The position numbers were made by a program, and so were the translations under genes. Below the pieces are notes generated by a model. That model saw nothing but the letters and a program-made list of their open reading frames with translations. It made no database searches and was not told the DNA's origin. From Acanthaster planci (lineage: Eukaryota > Echinodermata > Asteroidea > Valvatida > Acanthasteridae), in contig NW_019091421.1 of the NCBI RefSeq assembly GCF_001949145.1, positions 1,278,206 through 1,342,205 of the forward strand: a stretch of 64,000 nt of DNA, read 5' to 3'. Below are positions 11,001 to 24,840 of this stretch, piece after piece (within the stretch, counting starts at the first letter, position 1; the number at the start of each line of letters is the position of its first letter).

Positions 11001-13782
11001 CATCAGAGCCCCCAGCTCTGCCTGCCACGTGGACCCAGTGGGTAACATCACAATATTTGTCCCCTCGGTAATTGCCAACCCTCTCTCCCCCGACTACAGC
11101 CACCAACCACGATCATAACATGCTGGAATGCTTGGCATGCCTTGTTCCTCATTTCTTTCCTTTTCCATTCCTTTGCTCATGGAGTCGTGGGCGACTGACA
11201 GCCCTCAATCCCCCCCCTCTCCATTTCTCCCTGTGCCTTCTAACCTTTTGTATGTGCCTCCGAAGCCTTATTATTCACAGTAAATTTGAAATTTATGTCA
11301 GGCCAGGCCGGCGGTGGCATGTGCCTGGCGTGTGGCAGACACGCTTCTGATGTTATCTGGGGCAAGTAAGCCAGCTTAAATTATGCTCGGCCTTTTCCCC
11401 CCATTGTGAAGGGTACAGCCACAACCTCCCCCCCCCCCCCAAAAAAAATTGAATATCAAACTCCAGCAGCCAAGGACACAAACTAGCATTGTAAGAAGTT
11501 TCGAAATGGAAAGGGGGCAGTGGGCATATGCTTGTACCACTAGATTTAGCCAATGGCATGGGCACACTTCATTTCAGTACATGGATTTCATTCGTGACTG
11601 TCATTTCTTTCGGACTTTCATGTTTTCCCTCATTGGCATCTGAAGTTCCACTTAAAATTTCTAAATGGTTAATGTAGCTTGTGTTAACAGTTCTACAGGT
11701 GCAGTGACAATTGAGTAAAAACCAAATGTACATGTACTTACGTTTTGTTATTGGTGATGCTTGTAAGCATGTCCAGATTTCACATTTGGAAACGGCAACA
11801 TCAGTTTGTGAAATGTGTACATGTAATTCTGCACGCGGAAAAAAAAGATTAAATGAACAAAGAAAATGTTTTTCCATTAAAACTGAAGCACAGAGACAAA
11901 GACAGGTCAAAGAATTCATGAGAAGCCACTGCAATTCAAGTCATCAGTTTTGGGAAACAAACTCAGACAGGTAAAATTTGGGTCCGGGAAGATGTTTTAC
12001 CTTCAAACTCTCGTCCCGAACAACTGCTTTGCTGTCATACACATGTATGTCCTAGAACTAATGCACACATTCCTGTGTGGTTCCTTCTTGGTGGCGTGCT
12101 GAAATGTACCAGTTTACGATATGAGTGCTGAACTGCAGGCTACAGGATGTGTTTCCTACTATGTAGTTCTGCTTTTTCTTTTGATTTTGTTCACAGTTAA
12201 ATCTATTACCTGTTACAGATACATGTACAGGTGCATACAAAGTAAGCCTTTGAAAAGAGGGGCAAAAATCCTCGGGATTTCAGGCCTATATTATGGGTGA
12301 AGAGAAGAGGCAGTTCCCCTTGCAAGAGACACATTCTAAGGCAACTTTCAAGATGGAACCTCAGCCACGAATAAGGCAATAGAGGTCATGGCTTCTGTAA
12401 AAGGTAAACTCTTGGTTTTCATAGTTCAGTCCTATTCAGATGCGATTCTGCACACAGTAGCAGGAATGGGAAGGGAGGGGGGATATTCAGATTGTAACAG
12501 GATGTTGATTTTAAAAGTGAAACCCGGATGTCGGCCGAAGCTAAATCAGGATGATGAAAAATGATTTGAAATGGGACAAGAATTTTATTTTGAAAGCCTG
12601 GCACACAAAACTCTAGTGATGCCCTTGGCTGCATGCACCTTAAAAAAACACAAACAGTAATTAAAAACCTGCAAGTAATAACAGAAAACAAAAATATGTT
12701 CCAATTACTTGAACTAATGGCCTTGGCCAAATGTTTCTATATGAACTTTTCCATATGTCGCAAGGGACTCGGCCTCCCTTTTTTGCCTTTGGAAGCATGT
12801 GCTCCTTTGGCTGGTATCAAGGTCACCGATTAAGGGCTGGCTGACAGCTATTAGTCCAGGATTTGAAAATGATCTCAGATTTATGCTCCATTGGAAGGCT
12901 GTCTGAATCGTGCAGGGCAAATCCAGGATGATTTTTCCATTTGAGACCCCCTCCTCAGTTATACTGCCAAAGTAAATCATTTGAGGTGTAAGATGATGTT
13001 ATTTTGCGGGTGAGGGATTTCTGTACACAAAATCACTGTGCAAGTTGTGTGCAAATCAACGGGCAGATGTTTGCTTTGGAACTGAGTTTTGATAGTGCTA
13101 CAACCAAAATACTAAATTTGAAATCCTAGAGGAATTAAAAAAAAAAGGGAGCCAGCTTTGATGGAGATTTCTTTACTCAATGGTGCACACATTGCACACA
13201 TGAAGAAGCTCCTTTTGAGCTGAGGTTCAGTGAAGTCATTGGCAACATACTGGCAGACATTCTGGGGATCCTGTGAGTTTTGATGCATTACAGATTGCCT
13301 TTGGACTAAGTTCAAATCCTCCTATTGACAGCATTTCTTTTGAATTGATGTCAAACACCATTTTAATACTGTACACATTATCGTTGCCCTCATGTGTACT
13401 GAGGCAAATGAGAAGCTACACATGTAGGCCCTACATGTAACTGCTGCATCATTACTGTACTTGAAATCACCGTACTGACATGTGTTTTCCTTTAATTACA
13501 AGATTCTTGCCTCATTGCTTTCCCCTTGAGCACAGATCCCTTGTAATTTTCCTCTTCATCAAGCAATTGTGTAACAATGCAGGAATGCCCTGAGGTGGAT
13601 GTGGTTCAACAAACCACCAGAGCAGAGAGGAAGAGCAATATGATTCCAGTACACTGTAAAATGCGACTGGACGTATTTTTGATGGAACAACCAAGGTCAA
13701 AGTGTCCAATGTACACATACCGTAATACCATGTACCGGCACACTAGTATGTCTGTGTTGAAAATATTGTTTCACTCTGTATA

Positions 13783-13796
13783 CTGCCCTCTTGTGG
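13783..13796 (-). promoter_or_regulatory. CTCF-like motif
   Basis: Read on the minus strand the site is CCACAAGAGGGCAG, matching 13 of 14 positions of the vertebrate CTCF core CCASYAGRKGGCRS. It lies in non-coding DNA with no gene nearby. By chance about one such match would be expected in a window this size, so function is uncertain. Confidence 0.35.
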
Positions 13797-16700
13797 TCAG
13801 ATTATAAATACCCGTTCTTTGACCAACCTGTACTAATGTGATTTTTTGACACCTTCTGAAAACCTTGACTTTGTACACTGTACTGGTGTGTACACTGCAT
13901 TATTTTCATACACAATTCTACAATCAATGAATTTTACAAAATTTCCAAGTTAGCCTGGTACTACCCCTGTTTGCCGTGTCAGTAAGCTTTCTTGGAACCT
14001 TAGCAATTTCAAAAGAAAGCATTGGTTGAAAGGTGCATGTAATATCTCCCTTTCTACAGACCAAGATGTGCAAGGTACGGTAAGATGGGGATCCACAATG
14101 TAAAAATTCCATTCTACAATACTCTGGTCTAGATCACCAAAATTAAACATGACAATACATGTACTTCTGGCAGTATGAACGGCCTTGGTTCCCATTGATT
14201 CATGTAGTAGAACAAACAATTTAAAAGACATACTACAATGTATAAAACGGTAAGTGTCCCCCAACATGGAAAATCAAATCAATGAAGGAACAACGGAGGA
14301 CTGAAAATGGGAATTAACAACGAGGTTTCTCCCACGAGTAACTGGAGGGGGTCAGAGAATTTGTAACTTACATACAGGTAATCTCACAATCCATTTGGAG
14401 CAAATAAAATTACGGGTCAAAATTACCTTCCAGGGAGCTAAATTCACAGATCTTTTCTGGCTGAATTGATGTGGACACCTTCTTATCATAAACCTCATTA
14501 ATAAATCATAAACATCCCTTTCCCCCAAATTTTCTTTGTATCTGCAACGTGGTGCTCATAAATTGTGCTCAAGATAACGTGGCACACACCATGCCAACAC
14601 GTACCCCCACAGTTTGAAAATAATCGATTAAAGCCCAAACCTGACCGCTGACCCCCACATCCTAAGTCAGACCTCTGGTGGCGCGGACTTGGAAAATGAA
14701 TAAAATGAAAAGTGTGACAACATGTTTATGAGCCAGCATAGCGCACCAGCATAGCGCACCAACTATATGATTGATGTGTCCAATTTTGACGGTTGTAGGG
14801 CGTTACTTAAGAATGTGGCAGGGATGTGGGTTTGAGGCGTATTTCACCGAAAAAAATTGACATGTGGGCTTAGTGTTGGTTTTTCATTGAATGGATGACA
14901 CAATACTTCTTGCAAAACAGGCACACTATTCAAGAAATATTTTGCTAAATGCACATAATTTTATATCTGTGAATTTGTAATTAGTTTTTTGGGGGGGAAA
15001 GGAATTTGCGGAAAAACTACAGTAAATTAATTTTTCCTGAGTGGTAAAAAGCCTGCTAAGAATGTGGAACTTCAATGATCTACACATACAGCGTACAAAA
15101 TTTTCACAGACATTTTTGTGGAAAATACATGTAGGCATGCATGCAAGGCACGTGTGGCAACAAACAAGTTGATGATGCCATAATTTGCTCATGGGATACC
15201 GGGTACCACCGGCCAGATGAAGCAAAGAGATTCAAAACAAACAAGAACTCTTGCATAGCTACCATTTTCATATTCCCATGTATCCAAAAGCTCCCATTTA
15301 AGTACCGGTTCATGAACATAAATAAAATCTGTAAAAAAAAGGGAAAAAAAGGTTTCGGTTTCCAAGCATTTCCTAGGCCTGAAACCTAACCTAATTCTAT
15401 TCCTTCCTGCTGAACGGTGAGACGAATGACTGGCACACAACCCATGGTCCCCCAGAGTTTCTATGCGTGGTCCATAAACAAAAATGGTCCCCCGGTGGAT
15501 GCATGTTATTCATGCTCTGCTCACTTGATTGCGATACAAAGTTCATATATCAACCTCTACATGCTATAATCCCAGAACACCACGTTGCTGAACCGAAAAA
15601 AAGGGAACTTAATGATTGATGGCAACAGTGTAATTCTTTATTCCTTGATTTGAATCATTAGGGTCATAAAACTTTTTAACCCCAAATCATTATCTTCAGA
15701 AGGGCATCATGTGAAATATATTTTAACGAATAGCGAGCATCACTTCGATCTCTAACTCCAGTAAGCTGTTACACCTATGTACCAGATACACTGTCCCCTG
15801 ATATTGCTGAAGAACCGAAATGTACAGGTACCAAAGCTTTTCAAAATCTTCACTGTACATTGTCAGCAGAACACAATTTATGGTCAACAGAAATTCTTAC
15901 AAAATACAAGTAAGTAGTTCTTAAGGGTCAGCTGAAGAAAAAAAATACACGTAGGGGTAAGGAGGGACATAGCAACACACTTCTGTAAAAATTTCTCTGG
16001 AGAAAAAAAAAAAAGCTCTGGGGCCTTTAACTTGGGAGATCAGTTACACGTGTGTGAATACCATCAGCTGCTATGATTGATTATGAAATCGTCCATGTGT
16101 GGGGGGAACAGCAGTAGGGCTCCTGAGGTAGACCCAGGGGGTCCCTGTGTTCCCCCAAAACTAGACCTTCAGAATAAAAAATAATTTACACAGCAGAACA
16201 CATGCTCTGAAGATTTGGGATTTATTGCCACTATTTCCCTGAGCAGGCTCTGCTGGCTTTTTTAAAGATTAGCAAACAGGGAATACAGAAAAAAGGCAAA
16301 TACTTTTTAAGTGGCACATTAGACAGAATATGCACAACACAGTCCCAAAGTGTTCCACCAACAGTCAATTTTTTCTTACTCTGAATCATCTCCGAGCACT
16401 GTATAAACAGAAAACCTTTGAATCCAAATACAGAGGCAATGTGAAGTTTTCAATCATCTCTGTTCCCCTTTCTATGCCAAAAACTTTCCACAGACGAAAA
16501 GAACATCTAAAATATCCATTATTCCAATTGGAAAAATTAAGATGCCGACCTTGTGAAATATCTGAATAAATGTTAAAACTTAGAATGGACAGTAGACTGT
16601 CATTTAAACATTATAAAGATCCACCTTCTCGTAGTATGCATAGAATGTTTGATGTGCAGAGATTAATGGCAGACATGTACATGTACATGTACAGGCAATG

Positions 16701-19700
16701 TATACATGTACTCAAAATACAGGAAGTAACTTGAATGTTCACGAATGGTTAACACTGAAACAAATCTGGTGTACCACACATGCAGTGGTGTTGGTTGGGG
16801 TGATATCTTCTGTATTATATATGAGATTGGGAGAAAATGAAATCTCCACGAAATAGTCACCAAAGGTTACGATACCCATTTCTTGAGTTTGATATCAAAT
16901 GTTATGTGTAAAAACACCATAAAGGTAAGCTTGGGATTTTCCAGATTTTAAAACCAGATTGATTGAAACATCCTGAAATCAGATAAATCATGATGAAAAC
17001 ATCCTGAAATCAGGAAAGATCCTGACAAATTTCATACCGCACCAGTAACTACATGTACACCAATAAATACGACCTCCATTTCTTGCCAGTTTCAGAACAA
17101 AACCCCATCAACGATTTAATCCTCTCAAACCATTTTGTTTTGAAACAATTTCTTTTTTCTAAATATCCACCATGGCACCTCAAGGCCTCCATCCATAAAT
17201 CTACCAATCTGATTATATATCAACCTGGATGTCTTTTTTGTGAGTCTGAGTAGCATCTGGTTCTGTCAGAGCTTTTTTGTTCCCCAACCCCCCCCCTTTG
17301 GCTGACCAGTTGCTGGTAGTAAATCACAGGGCCGGTTGGGCCATGGTTAAACCCTCGCTGTTTTGTGAATGGGATGGCAGCATGTAGTAGTATGTCCCAC
17401 CAAGGGGAATCAGGGGTGTTTTTTTTTTTACTCCATTGGTATGCAGTGGTCAAGCTGGTCAAGCTCTCTTTGGCCTCTGGTCATTTTCAGGTATGACCTG
17501 ATGGGGCCATGTTGTGACTGCTAACAAAGTGTTGTGACAAATAAGCAAGAGGCTCCTGCAGTGTCTCAGAGAATGGAGTTGAAAAGGCCAGAGATGAGAA
17601 GTGAATGTATAGGCAGCAGGCACACATACCGGTACATGATGTGCAGCATTCTTCACATTGAAAGACCACTTGTGCGGTTGCTGACTTACATGTATGTGAC
17701 CTGTCACCACAAAATGAGCTAAAAGTTACAATTTTCCAAAACTTTGATATTGGTATTTTTGAATTCAGCAGAAAAGGGCCTTTCTAATGGTACATGTAAT
17801 ACTTAGTATAAAAGCAGGGTAACACTGTGAAACATTTCTGACCAGGCACAAATAATGCTATGATCAAAATTAGTAAAAAAAAATTCACATTTTTAAATAC
17901 ACGTATCTTATCAGGCACTGTTACAAGTTTGGAATTCAACAAAAGATGGGTTACTCTTTCCAAATATTACAAACCCCCCAAATGACTTCTCCTTCAATTT
18001 TTGACTTTGAACCATTATAATAGGAAATAGCGGAGTGTGACTTTATACTCATTTGTTTGTAAACATCAGGTGTGACAATGATCTAAAATGTAATTCGCTG
18101 CACAGCTTATAAACTCTGCAATTTGATAACAGATGTAACAAACTCCAGACCTAGGAGTACACTTTTTGTGAAGGCTCTGAAATGGCTTCGCCCTTTTGCC
18201 AGAAATTACTATTAAAAAGGGCAAAATTTGTTAGGGTAGGTGGGCTAAAAACAACAATTAAAAATCTTGGTTCACAATTTGAAATCTTCCATCCTAAAGA
18301 ACTGTACATCTGGTTTTGCACTACAAGACTGCTGGGGCGTCGCCAGACCACTTTGAATGACCGGCAACGCAAAAAAGATTGTATTGTAGTCTGATTCCCT
18401 AGCCCAAACCTACCTGACATTTTTCATTTTGCCGACAGACCATAATTTGCTGACAAAGCTAACCAATGGGGTGGGGGTGACACCCCTGACACCCCTCCCC
18501 CTCTAGTGACACCCCCGTGCCAAAGTGGACCAAAATTGATAACCCTCAATCAAATGAACACCTACCCTTACACACTGTATACACACACAAAGGCTTACTG
18601 GTACATGTAGGTGTACCTAGGACATTGTTACTATCAGCAAATATAAATAAACTCCAGGATGAAGAAGGGGGATAGTAACTACATAAGGAACCATTGTACT
18701 GTTTCTTTTAGCTCGGGCAAAGAGGATTATTTGAGAAACACCAGGCCCTACATTTTCTTCTTCCTTCTGGAATGATGCTCTATATGTGCAGTTACTTCTT
18801 TGAAAAGTTCAAAGGTGTCTTTCCTTAGAGAAATTCCTTCAACTGTTTTGAGAGTTCTCAACCGTAGTGATGTGTTAAATGCACACTAGTCCAAATGACC
18901 AATAGTTAGAGTACATGTGCATGGATTCAGTAGAGCAAGTGCTGCATTGCAGTGGACAGTTTTCGACAGTGGAGCCGCACTAAAAAATAACAAGTTTCTC
19001 TTCCGTGCATTTTCTCCAGATGTAGCCCTAAATCATCGTCAGTTAATGATGCTGCCGCTTGTGGCTGGAAGCCAGCCAAACCACCAAAGTCGGGAGACTG
19101 AGACGTTAAGAGAAACACTGGAAAGATGAGCAAACCCAGGCTGCTTTTTTTTACCAGTAACAAATTACAGCAGTTTCCTATAAATAAGGTTGGATTGAGA
19201 TGGGATGTTTGTGAGCGTGGGTGTCTCGGTACGTGTGTGCACGTGTATTTTCGCAGTGGGATTGTGGGAACATTCGCCCATTTGGAATCCATCTGTTAGA
19301 TATGAGTGGCATTCCACGATGACATTCTTCAGACTGGCGAGGGAGACCTGTTTCAAGAAATGATATTATTCACCAATGGTGGGCCTGACACCACAGCTGT
19401 TTGGTAGGAAAGGTGAACTGAATTCTAGTTTTGGGTTCCTTTCTTTACTTATCATAATACATTAATAGTCAGCAGTGGGATCAGCATTAGGGTGGCTGAT
19501 GGTTTCAAGCTCATCACAGCTTCTCTGACAATACGTTCCACTTAGCAGCACCGTGGAAGTGCAAAGTTTAGTTTGAACGCAGCACAGAAGTTTACAAAGG
19601 AGGGACAGTGAGCAGGAGTGTTGTGGTGAGTCCAACACAAGCCCCTACAAGTCCATCACAACTAAAGTATCATTCAGTCACAGGTCAACTCACAAACTAC

Positions 19701-19937
19701 ACATATTCAAACGAGGTTTCCCCAAAGCAGTCGCTCATCACTGTTCACCCTATTACATGTACCAGTACCTTCAAAAGGTCTTATGCAAGGACTTGTGACT
19801 GGACTTGCACTGGTCACAACAAGGATAAGCAGAGTCATGCTTTGATTTTTTTGGGGTGAAAAAAAACAAAATAAGCTTGTGGCTGGATGTCCACTTTCTT
19901 TTTCTCAACAATCAAATTAGTCACGCAGAATTTTTCT

Positions 19938-20080
19938 GCTCAGAGGAAACACAGCCCCTGCTGGGTCCATCCACGTGCCGTCGATGACGGGGATGATACC
20001 GATTCGGGCGAGATTGGGAAATGGCAAAGGTCCACGCAGCACGTATCGATTGTCATGGACTGGGTGGAATTTTAACTACT
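19938..20080. other. GC-rich island, possible conserved element or isolated exon
   Basis: This block stands out from AT-rich neighbours. On the minus strand it has an open stretch of about 50 codons containing NRYVLRGPLPFPNLARI and GTWMDPAGAVFPL. On the plus strand it has a plausible acceptor (TTTCTGCTCAG) and donor (CAAAG|GTCC) around a peptide with VDDGDDTDSGEIGKWQR. I cannot say which, if either, is translated. Confidence 0.3.
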
Positions 20081-23000
20081 TCAGCATACTCATGCTTCAG
20101 AGGGGATTCAGTTCCTTCCACGTGGAATTAGCCAAACTAATGCACTCTGGAGTCATCTGAGTCCAAATTTGAGTAAAGGCACAACTGTTGCTCAGTTGAA
20201 ATACCCAAATATGAGAAACTGATGACAATGGAAGTCTAATCATCTATGTACAGGATCTGTTTTTCAACGCAGTATGACAAGCAATGGGTCCTCTTAATTT
20301 CACCGTGGCAGAGTAAAAAAAAAAAAAAGCAATGCACCATGAGTGTCAGTCAGGTTTCTTGTTACAACTACTATTATCATACATGTATTTTCTTTCAAAT
20401 TCTTCATTTTCTAACAACAAACTGTTGATTTGTTGCTCATGGCTCATAGAATTCTGAGGGAGATTTGCTTCAAATATTTTTTTTTATAGCTACTGTTACA
20501 TGTGGTAAATTCTAGGCAGATTTTGAGAAAACAGCAGTAATTTAAAACCCAATACACTGGCATAGAAACATTCTATGCAAAGGTACAATACCATATGTTC
20601 CACTAATTACTGAAAAATATTTATCCCGCGAGTCTGCATGAATCACGTGGATCAATTTTATTTTTCTTTGAGCATGCCCAGCACCATCACTGATCTCCCA
20701 CTGAATGCCACAGTCAAATATTTATAACACCAACGTGATCTTAGGAGGCTGAGAGAGTGCACCCTTGTGCCCATATTTCTGGGGTGAATCACTGCAAGCA
20801 GCCTCACCATTATGTCAAATACACTGACAGTCAACCCAAAGGAAAATAAGAAGCTACTGGATTTTGAGGTAATTTCATTATCCATCTGCCTTTCCTGGTG
20901 AAGGTCAATATCTTTTACATTTATAATTTTTTTGGGGGGGGGAGAGTTTATTTACATGTTAGTCTGGTTCTATGCATGTAAAGTGTCGTGTGATGAAGAA
21001 AAAGGTTTTAACTGCAGGCAATCTTTTAGACTGCAGGTCTACGCAAATCTGAAAGTCTTTGTAACCACGGTCATCGTGGCGCCCGTAACATAACAGAGGA
21101 AATTCCAATACTGTCACAAAAGTATAACCGAAATTTTGACAAACTATACATGTTCAGTGCTTCATATGTGTTGCATGCTCTACAGTCTACTGCATTTATG
21201 TGTGGTAATGGTATCTGGATATTCCCTTTACACAGATTCTTCCCCAACCACAATGACCAGGTCTACTCTTGAATTTTGGAACTGATGGTTTTAACCGCAG
21301 TATAGGTGGCACTCGCATTCCTTCAAATTCTAATCCAAGACAAGAGAAAAAAATACTATTAACCACAATTTACGGTACAGAACAGGTTTAGTCAAACCCT
21401 CAAACAAATTCCTGGGCAGTACAAGGTAAGAGGTTTCTGGAAATGAAAACACTAGGGGAAATAGTTCAAAGGCATCTGTCTGTGACACCTGGAAAACAGA
21501 TAGAGGCCACTTGGTTGGTTTCCAAATCACGTACGCTGAGGCAAACGGCCAAATGAATTAATCTACATCGTTACAAGGAGAGGGAGAACGTGTTGAGTAT
21601 AATACACCACAGTGCCTACAATGTACATGTAGTTGCATGGCAGTTCTAAGGATAGGACCCTCAAAATGCCAACAGTGTATTCATGGTCAAGGAATGGCTT
21701 TTCCATGTCTCAAGGAGAGGAGATGTTGCGAGGATGTGAAAAAGATTGTAAGATGCACACATAGGCCCTCCTCTGGAGGTGAACCTCAAGGCCGGATGGG
21801 GGGAGGGGGGAGAAGCAGGAACCATGGCCCTAACCCACCAAAGAGCAAAATCTTTTACTTTTGGGGAAAAAAAATGAGATAAAAAGCAATGGGGGGAGGG
21901 GCTTTTTCACTTCTTCCCCTCAAAAAGCGTATGAGAAACCCAAAATTTAGCCCCTCGCCTCCCAGAAAGGTTGTAAAAGTTTACTCAGTTTGAAATTTTT
22001 GGTCCCCCCCTGTCAAAAAATCTTTTGTCCCCCAATATGTGGTTCAATATCTGCCCTTGCAATTATAGGAATTCCACTGTTTAGTGAGGGTCCACTAGTG
22101 AACGGTCCACATCTCTGCTTGGATCAGTTCTGTACTTGGTACCCGTACAAACCATGCTCAGATAACTGTTTATGCTATAGCCTAAAGTTTGCATGAACGC
22201 ACAACACATCTTGTCTTTTGCTCATATCCTGAGTGGTGCACCTTCATGCCACAAAGCAATCTGACCAAACGGTGCTCTGAAAGTTCATGCGCACCCTAAA
22301 CCACCGGTGCATCTGTTAACTGTACATTGCATATTAAAAAACTACGTGCTCCGCACCTGCTGAGCTTTACCATGAATTCGTTTCTGTGAGAAGTATAGTC
22401 AACTCATTTATTTCTGTGGCACCATTGTGGTTTGGAATCCTGACAAAAAGCCAATGCAGAGAGATAGTTTTCAGTGAGTTTAACAGACAACTGAGAAGTT
22501 CTGCTCGGGTCAGTTCACTCTGAACTGTCTGTCTGGAATAATATGACTATCATTATTTTTTGGACTTTTGTTCTGTTTGTGAGTTTGGGTTGGTAACCTT
22601 AGTTACCCAGTATACTGGATAGAAAGCGTGGGGTTTTGGCAGCTGGTCAGAAAAAAAAGTAATTGATGACCAAAAATTGATGGCTGGAGCAGTGGTCAGT
22701 GCTGTCAGAAGGGGTTACCAAATGGGGCCGATAATGGGGTCTTTTATATGACTGCACTTTTGGAGGGAATGCTTAAGGTCACAGTTGGACAACACAACTA
22801 GGCTATTGGCATGTGTGTTGTTCCATAGGAAAAACAAGGGTTCAACCCTATATCATTTCACAGAACTAACGGGGAAACTACAGCATGTGTTTCCCCTAGT
22901 CCTTTGCTGCTTTACCTCATGGGAGGGTGTAAAATTGTCAGCCTTTCCCTGAAACTAGCATGCGGGCAGAAAAGGAAATGGATTTAGCAAGCCTTCATGA

Positions 23001-24110
23001 ATTTTCTGGGGGGGGGGTTGGTTGGGGAGGGTTTGCGAAAGGTCAGTGAAAACCAGCTTGATTACATCTGGACATTCAAAGAAGGAGAGTTTTGTTGCTG
23101 AAGAATCTGGCTATTAGACAGGTCAATGAATAAGTGTTTGCTTAGGTTTAACAAACAATTACCCACAATCAACCAGTCACCTTGGGACCTAGCTGCAAAA
23201 TGTGGAAAGGAAACATTTTTGGAGGGTGAGGGCTGGCCATACAACAGATGTTTGCAAGCACCACAATGAAATGCAACCAGGACAGTGAGTCTTCAGGATT
23301 TTGAGGACAAGGGAGTTTTCTTGGCCTTGGTCGACTGTGATTTAATAAATTGTGCAGAAGATTACTGTCAGCAGATCAGCAGTAAAAAAAAAATAAAAGA
23401 ACGATGAGGCAGTTGGAAGGATAATGGTGGACCCAGGTGAGGAGAGACACCCATGTGTAGAGAACAGAGTAGCATCCTCAACACTCCAGGCCTACAAAGA
23501 GATCGAGCTGTCCTCATATCTGTCAAATGCATGTCCTATATGACTGTCCAAGCAGCTTCATAAAAGCTGGTTAGGCATTTCATTGCCTGGTGCACTACAG
23601 ATCATAAAAGTAAAGGATGGATGAGAAACCGGACTTGAGAAAACATCATCCCCAAAGAATCTGCGTTCAAACCAGCACTGGGTTTGCAAAGTACATTCTG
23701 CAAGGCTGGCATTTATACTTAAATAAAAATGCCCATTTTCTTGGGAATCATTTAGAATTTTACTTAGAGAAGTTAATTGGTGATATGTGTATCCCACACA
23801 AAGGCGGCTGGGCAAGCTGGCCTGTGGAAGTTTTTTAATCATCATTATTCGTCATCCCATGAGCTGTTCCTACTGTACCTGCATGGGTTTTGAAGCCGGC
23901 TTCTTTTAGGCCAACAATGATCAGTTTCCATTGGTCGTCACAATAAATTAATTTAAGTCAGAATTTTTAACTATGGCTACATGTAGCTCTTGTCTTTGAT
24001 CACAAGACAACTGTACTGTAATTACCCATACCTCCGTAATGTGAATTAGTTACACTGGCCTCACTCTGGGACTTGTGTTTAAAAGCAAGATGGCCAGTGC
24101 AATACACTTA

Positions 24111-24229
24111 GGTCGTGTCCGAAATGGGCTTCCAGAGCTACGGCTAGGTCTACTGTCTGCGCGTCTCCACGCAATTCCAATGGAGCGAAGACCTAGACCT
24201 AGCTCTAGACAAGAGATTCGGATGCAGCC
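24111..24229. mobile_element. foldback MITE (GTGTCCGAA...TTCGGATGCAGCC), intact copy
   Basis: This 119-bp element starts GGTCGTGTCCGAA and ends TTCGGATGCAGCC. Its interior is self-complementary (AGAGCTACGGCTAGGTCTAC against GACCTAGACCTAGCTCT), so it can fold into a hairpin. It is the uninterrupted relative of 7718-8035. No coding capacity. Confidence 0.65.
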
Positions 24230-24649
24230 ATAGAGTGTCTGCTACACTCTCATTCACTCAATTACATGTGTATACAAACTGCAACCTGAGGAAAAATCTC
24301 TACAGCCACATGTAGGGCACATTAAAAAATGCTTGTTTGTACATTTTGATATCTCCCCAAGATTCAATTTACTCCAGATCTGACAGTGACAAGAATGTCC
24401 CTGGTTATACAACTGAGCTTGAAATAGACGTGCATGTAACATAAGCTACCTGACCCTAAGAGCACTCAAGAACGAACATGTATTCTCCAACTGAGACGCC
24501 TCAAGACACGATTGTTACACTAATCACCTGCCCACCCTTGCTGGTGTACATTCACTTGCCGATCTGGGTCAGCCGACCAGACCTATAAAGCATCATTAAA
24601 TCTCCCTCAACCCCCCCCTCACCTCCCCCCTCCCTTTGAGGATGGCACA

Positions 24650-24840
24650 GAAATAAAAATGCGCGCATCACACCTCGGGCTGGCCTTCATCCTTCGTCCA
24701 ATTACGCCTGATCAAATCGCTAATTCGTTGATGACCTTTGTGCGACAACTGCCGGACGGGCTGCTGTTGGTGTCCCGTCGGCGTGATGGGTCGTCAGAAG
24801 GACACCGATAACACTGGCAACAGCCAAAGGTATATCACCA
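24650..24840. other. GC-rich block, candidate conserved non-coding element
   Basis: It has high sequence complexity with no long open frame. It includes CTAATTCG-type homeodomain-like sites, a TGATCAAATCGCTAAT stretch and a TGACCTTTG nuclear-receptor-like half site within about 60 bases. The look is that of an enhancer, but this is inference from base composition and motif words only. Confidence 0.25.

Larger units (their letters stand above)
7395..24110. other. long non-coding stretch, first part
   Basis: I find no exon I would defend. It may be the 5' region or a large intron of the minus-strand polyQ gene, or plain spacer. It contains a nested pair of MITEs (7718-8035), a degenerate repeat fragment near 19756-19818, a short direct duplication at about 16966-17015, a GC-rich island at 19938-20080, C- and G-rich runs, and many ACATGTAC words. 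The longest open frame (8331-8912, minus) has no coding-like composition or splice context. Confidence 0.5.

Noticed and set aside
13112-13315. Cyclin-like exon on the minus strand (DPQNVCQYVANDF)
   Set aside because: A short resemblance to the cyclin start motif only. No flanking cyclin-box exons, no clear donor, and the match stops after about 12 residues.
14682-14698. CTCF-like word CTCTGGTGGCGCGG
   Set aside because: Only the GGTGGCGC core matches; several positions of the consensus fail.
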